Source: Gemmatimonadaceae bacterium (lineage in GTDB: Bacteria > Gemmatimonadota > Gemmatimonadetes > Gemmatimonadales > Gemmatimonadaceae). Taken from it: DNA of 64,000 nucleotides. Made by a program: the position numbers and the translations under genes. The stretch's first letter is position 1, and each line of letters begins with the position of its first letter. The DNA is taken from positions 211,264-275,263 of the forward strand of contig JADZAN010000009.1 in NCBI GenBank assembly GCA_020852815.1, in the 5' to 3' direction. Below the pieces are notes generated by a model. The model was not told the origin of the DNA. It worked only from the letters and a program-made list of their open reading frames with translations, and did not search any database. Shown here piece by piece: positions 62,408-64,000 of the stretch.

Positions 62408-63643
62408 ATGCGCGCAATTCCTCGCATTGTCATCACCGGCATCGGCGTCGTGACCCCCATTGGGTCTGGGCGCGAGCCGTTCTGGAACGCCCTCATCGCC
62501 GGCACCCCCGGCGGCGGCACGATCGCCGCCTTCGACGCCTCGCCGTATGCGACGCAGATCGCCGCCGAGTGTCGCGACTTCGACCCGATGGCGTACATGA
62601 CCCGCAAGCTCTCGGGGCGCATGGGGCGCAACTCGCAGATGGCGGTGGCGGCGTCGATGCAGGCGGTGCAGGACGCGAGGCTCGATCTCGCGTCGATCGA
62701 TACCACGCGCGTGGGGTGCTGCGTGGGGGCGGCGGCGGGCGACTTCAACACGCTCGAGGAGAACCACGCCGACTTCCTGCAACGCGGGGCGAAGGCGATC
62801 TCGCCGTTCTGTGTTCCCAAGGTCATTCCCAACATGCCGGCGGGGAACGTGGCGATCGCGTTAGGCATTCACGGCCCCAACTTCGCGGCGCTCTCGGCGT
62901 GCGCGACCGGGGCGCACTCCATCGGCATGGCGCTGATGCTGCTGCGCAGCGCTCAGGCCGACGTGATGCTGGCGGGCGGGGTGGAGTCGACCATCACGCC
63001 GTTCGTGCTCAACGGCTATGTGGCGATGGGGGCGCTGTCGAAGCGCAACGATGCGCCGGCCACGGCGAGCCGCCCGTTCGACAAGACGCGCGACGGCTTC
63101 GTGATGGGTGAGGGGGCGGGGATCGTCGTGATGGAGACGCTGGAGCATGCGCGAGGGCGGGGGGTGGAGCCCATCTGCGAGGTGGCCGGCTTTGGCGCGA
63201 CGGCCGATGCGTTCGGCTTGGCGCAGCCCGATCCCGAGGCGGCGTGGACAACAAAGGCAATGCAGTTGGCGCTTGGCGATGCGGGGATGGCGCCGGGCGA
63301 CGTGCAGTACGTGAACGCGCATGGGACGTCGACGCCGGCCAACGACCGCAGCGAGTGCAAGGCGATCCTCAAGGTGTTTGGTGGGGCGCCGCCGCTGGTG
63401 AGCTCGATCAAGTCGATGATTGGCCACACGTTAGGCGCAGCGGGAGCCATCGAGGCGGCGGCGACGGCGCTGACCATCCGGCACGGCGTGATCCCGCCGA
63501 CCATCAACTACGAGACGCCGGACGAGGAGATCCCGCTGGACGTGGTGCCGAACGTGGCGCGGGGGGTGCGGGTGGACGCGGCGCTGTCGAATTCGTTCGG
63601 GTTTGGGGGGCAGAACGGGGTGCTAGCGTTGCGGAGGGTGTAG
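62408..63643 (+). CDS. fabF: 3-oxoacyl-ACP synthase II
   Basis: This cytoplasmic condensing enzyme of fatty acid synthesis has 411 residues and the family start RIVITGIGVVTPIG. The catalytic triad is Cys165 (LSACATG), His305 (NAHGTST) and His340 (MIGHTLGAAGA). The end SNSFGFGGQNGVLAL is typical of FabF. ATG 62408 gives the usual N-terminus. No other fab gene or acyl carrier protein is adjacent, so it stands alone here. Two REPs follow its stop. Confidence 0.94.
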   Translation: MRAIPRIVITGIGVVTPIGSGREPFWNALIAGTPGGGTIAAFDASPYATQIAAECRDFDPMAYMTRKLSGRMGRNSQMAVAASMQAVQDARLDLASIDTTRVGCCVGAAAGDFNTLEENHADFLQRGAKAISPFCVPKVIPNMPAGNVAIALGIHGPNFAALSACATGAHSIGMALMLLRSAQADVMLAGGVESTITPFVLNGYVAMGALSKRNDAPATASRPFDKTRDGFVMGEGAGIVVMETLEHARGRGVEPICEVAGFGATADAFGLAQPDPEAAWTTKAMQLALGDAGMAPGDVQYVNAHGTSTPANDRSECKAILKVFGGAPPLVSSIKSMIGHTLGAAGAIEAAATALTIRHGVIPPTINYETPDEEIPLDVVPNVARGVRVDAALSNSFGFGGQNGVLALRRV

Positions 63644-63670
63644 GGGGGCGGGGGGGAGAGCATCCGAGAG

Positions 63671-63734
63671 CTGGGGTCAGGAGAATTGGGGTCAGAGTCA
63701 CCGAACCAAATTCTCGATGACTCTGACCCCGATT
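63671..63734 (+). repeat. REP8 palindrome with partial unit
   Basis: A partial end CTGGGGTCAGGAGA is followed by the core (63685-63734), with the same TCGATGACT change as REP4. Confidence 0.92.
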
Positions 63735-63858
63735 GGTTGCGATTGGACGGGCCACCAAAGAGGTGCCAAAGCGCTGGCTAGACATGGCTTACGACTAGCG
63801 CAGACGGCTCCCGCCGCCGATAGGCAACGGCCGCGTCGCCGCCTGGCCGTCGCGAAAA

Positions 63859-63914
63859 CCGGGGTCAGGAGAATTGGGGTCAGAGTCACCGAACCAAATT
63901 CTCGGTGACTCTGA
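63859..63914 (+). repeat. REP9 palindrome, right arm truncated
   Basis: A partial unit CCGGGGTCAGGAGA precedes the core (63873-63914). The right arm stops at ACTCTGA, without the last CCCC. The flank before it is shared with REP8 (GGGGTCAGGAGAATT). Confidence 0.9.
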
Positions 63915-64000
63915 TATGAAGCGACCTGTCAAGTGGCGACGTGGTCCGGGGGGTGGGAGTGGGGCGTACACGGGCGAGGGGCGGGGCGAGTGGACGGCGG

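Larger units (their letters stand above)
63644..64000. other. Intergenic end of window with REP8 and REP9
   Basis: No gene is seen. The two REP copies lie 41 and 229 bp after the fabF stop. The ~140 bp between them and the last ~85 bp are G-rich and show no coding signal. Confidence 0.5.

Overview
The window is high-GC bacterial DNA (about 70% GC by eye). No rRNA or universal marker gene lies in it. The gene mix points to Gemmatimonadota or a close relative: paired M16 proteases, a secreted S9 peptidase, two large secreted amidohydrolases, TonB receptors including a plug-only lipoprotein, Ser/Thr kinases, a BNR-repeat protein, and few clear Shine-Dalgarno sites. This placement is inference from gene style only.

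Layout. 1-10.9 kb: 3' end of a cystathionine beta-synthase/cysteine synthase gene, ddl, a cysteine-less QueE-like gene, a rhomboid protease, queF, an M16 protease pair, a PAS hybrid histidine kinase and a Tat-exported sugar isomerase-like protein. 10.98-17.4 kb: tRNA-Phe(GAA), followed by a block of aldo/keto reductases, an SMP-30-like propeller, an NTF2-like protein, a LysR regulator and a DUF2442 gene; copies of the tRNA 3' end recur at its far edge. 17.5-33 kb: ArsR/SRPBCC pair, AAA/DUF4143 ATPase, TonB-plug lipoprotein, EamA exporter, amidohydrolase, DAHP synthase, aldo/keto reductase, kynurenine operon (kynU-kynA), S9 peptidase and a REP-associated tyrosine transposase (RAYT). Seven of the nine REP palindromes of the window lie here, close to gene 3' ends; the other two close the window.

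33-44 kb: a TolB/amidohydrolase fusion, then a minus-strand operon with overlapping or near-overlapping stops and starts (ConA-like protein, DUF6624 protein, TonB receptor, ABC ATPase, ABC permease). 42.8-53.2 kb: amidase next to a membrane Ser/Thr kinase, BNR-repeat protein, VOC protein, orphan MqsA-like regulator, a tandem pseudokinase-kinase protein, a hypothetical protein and a GSAM-like aminotransferase. 53.2-55.4 kb: an AbiE toxin-antitoxin pair whose toxin carries extra WYL-like and zinc-finger-like domains. 55.5-62.2 kb: a Cu/Ag efflux operon (small Met/His/Cys protein, TolC-like, CusB-like, CusA-like). 62.4-63.6 kb: fabF, followed by two more REPs.

The most unusual items are the REP/RAYT family, whose copies supply stop codons and C-terminal tails to neighbouring genes; the AbiEii-WYL-zinc finger fusion; the pseudokinase-kinase protein; the QueE fold without its Fe-S cysteines; and an octamer, CGTTAGGC, repeated about 32 times, largely inside genes.
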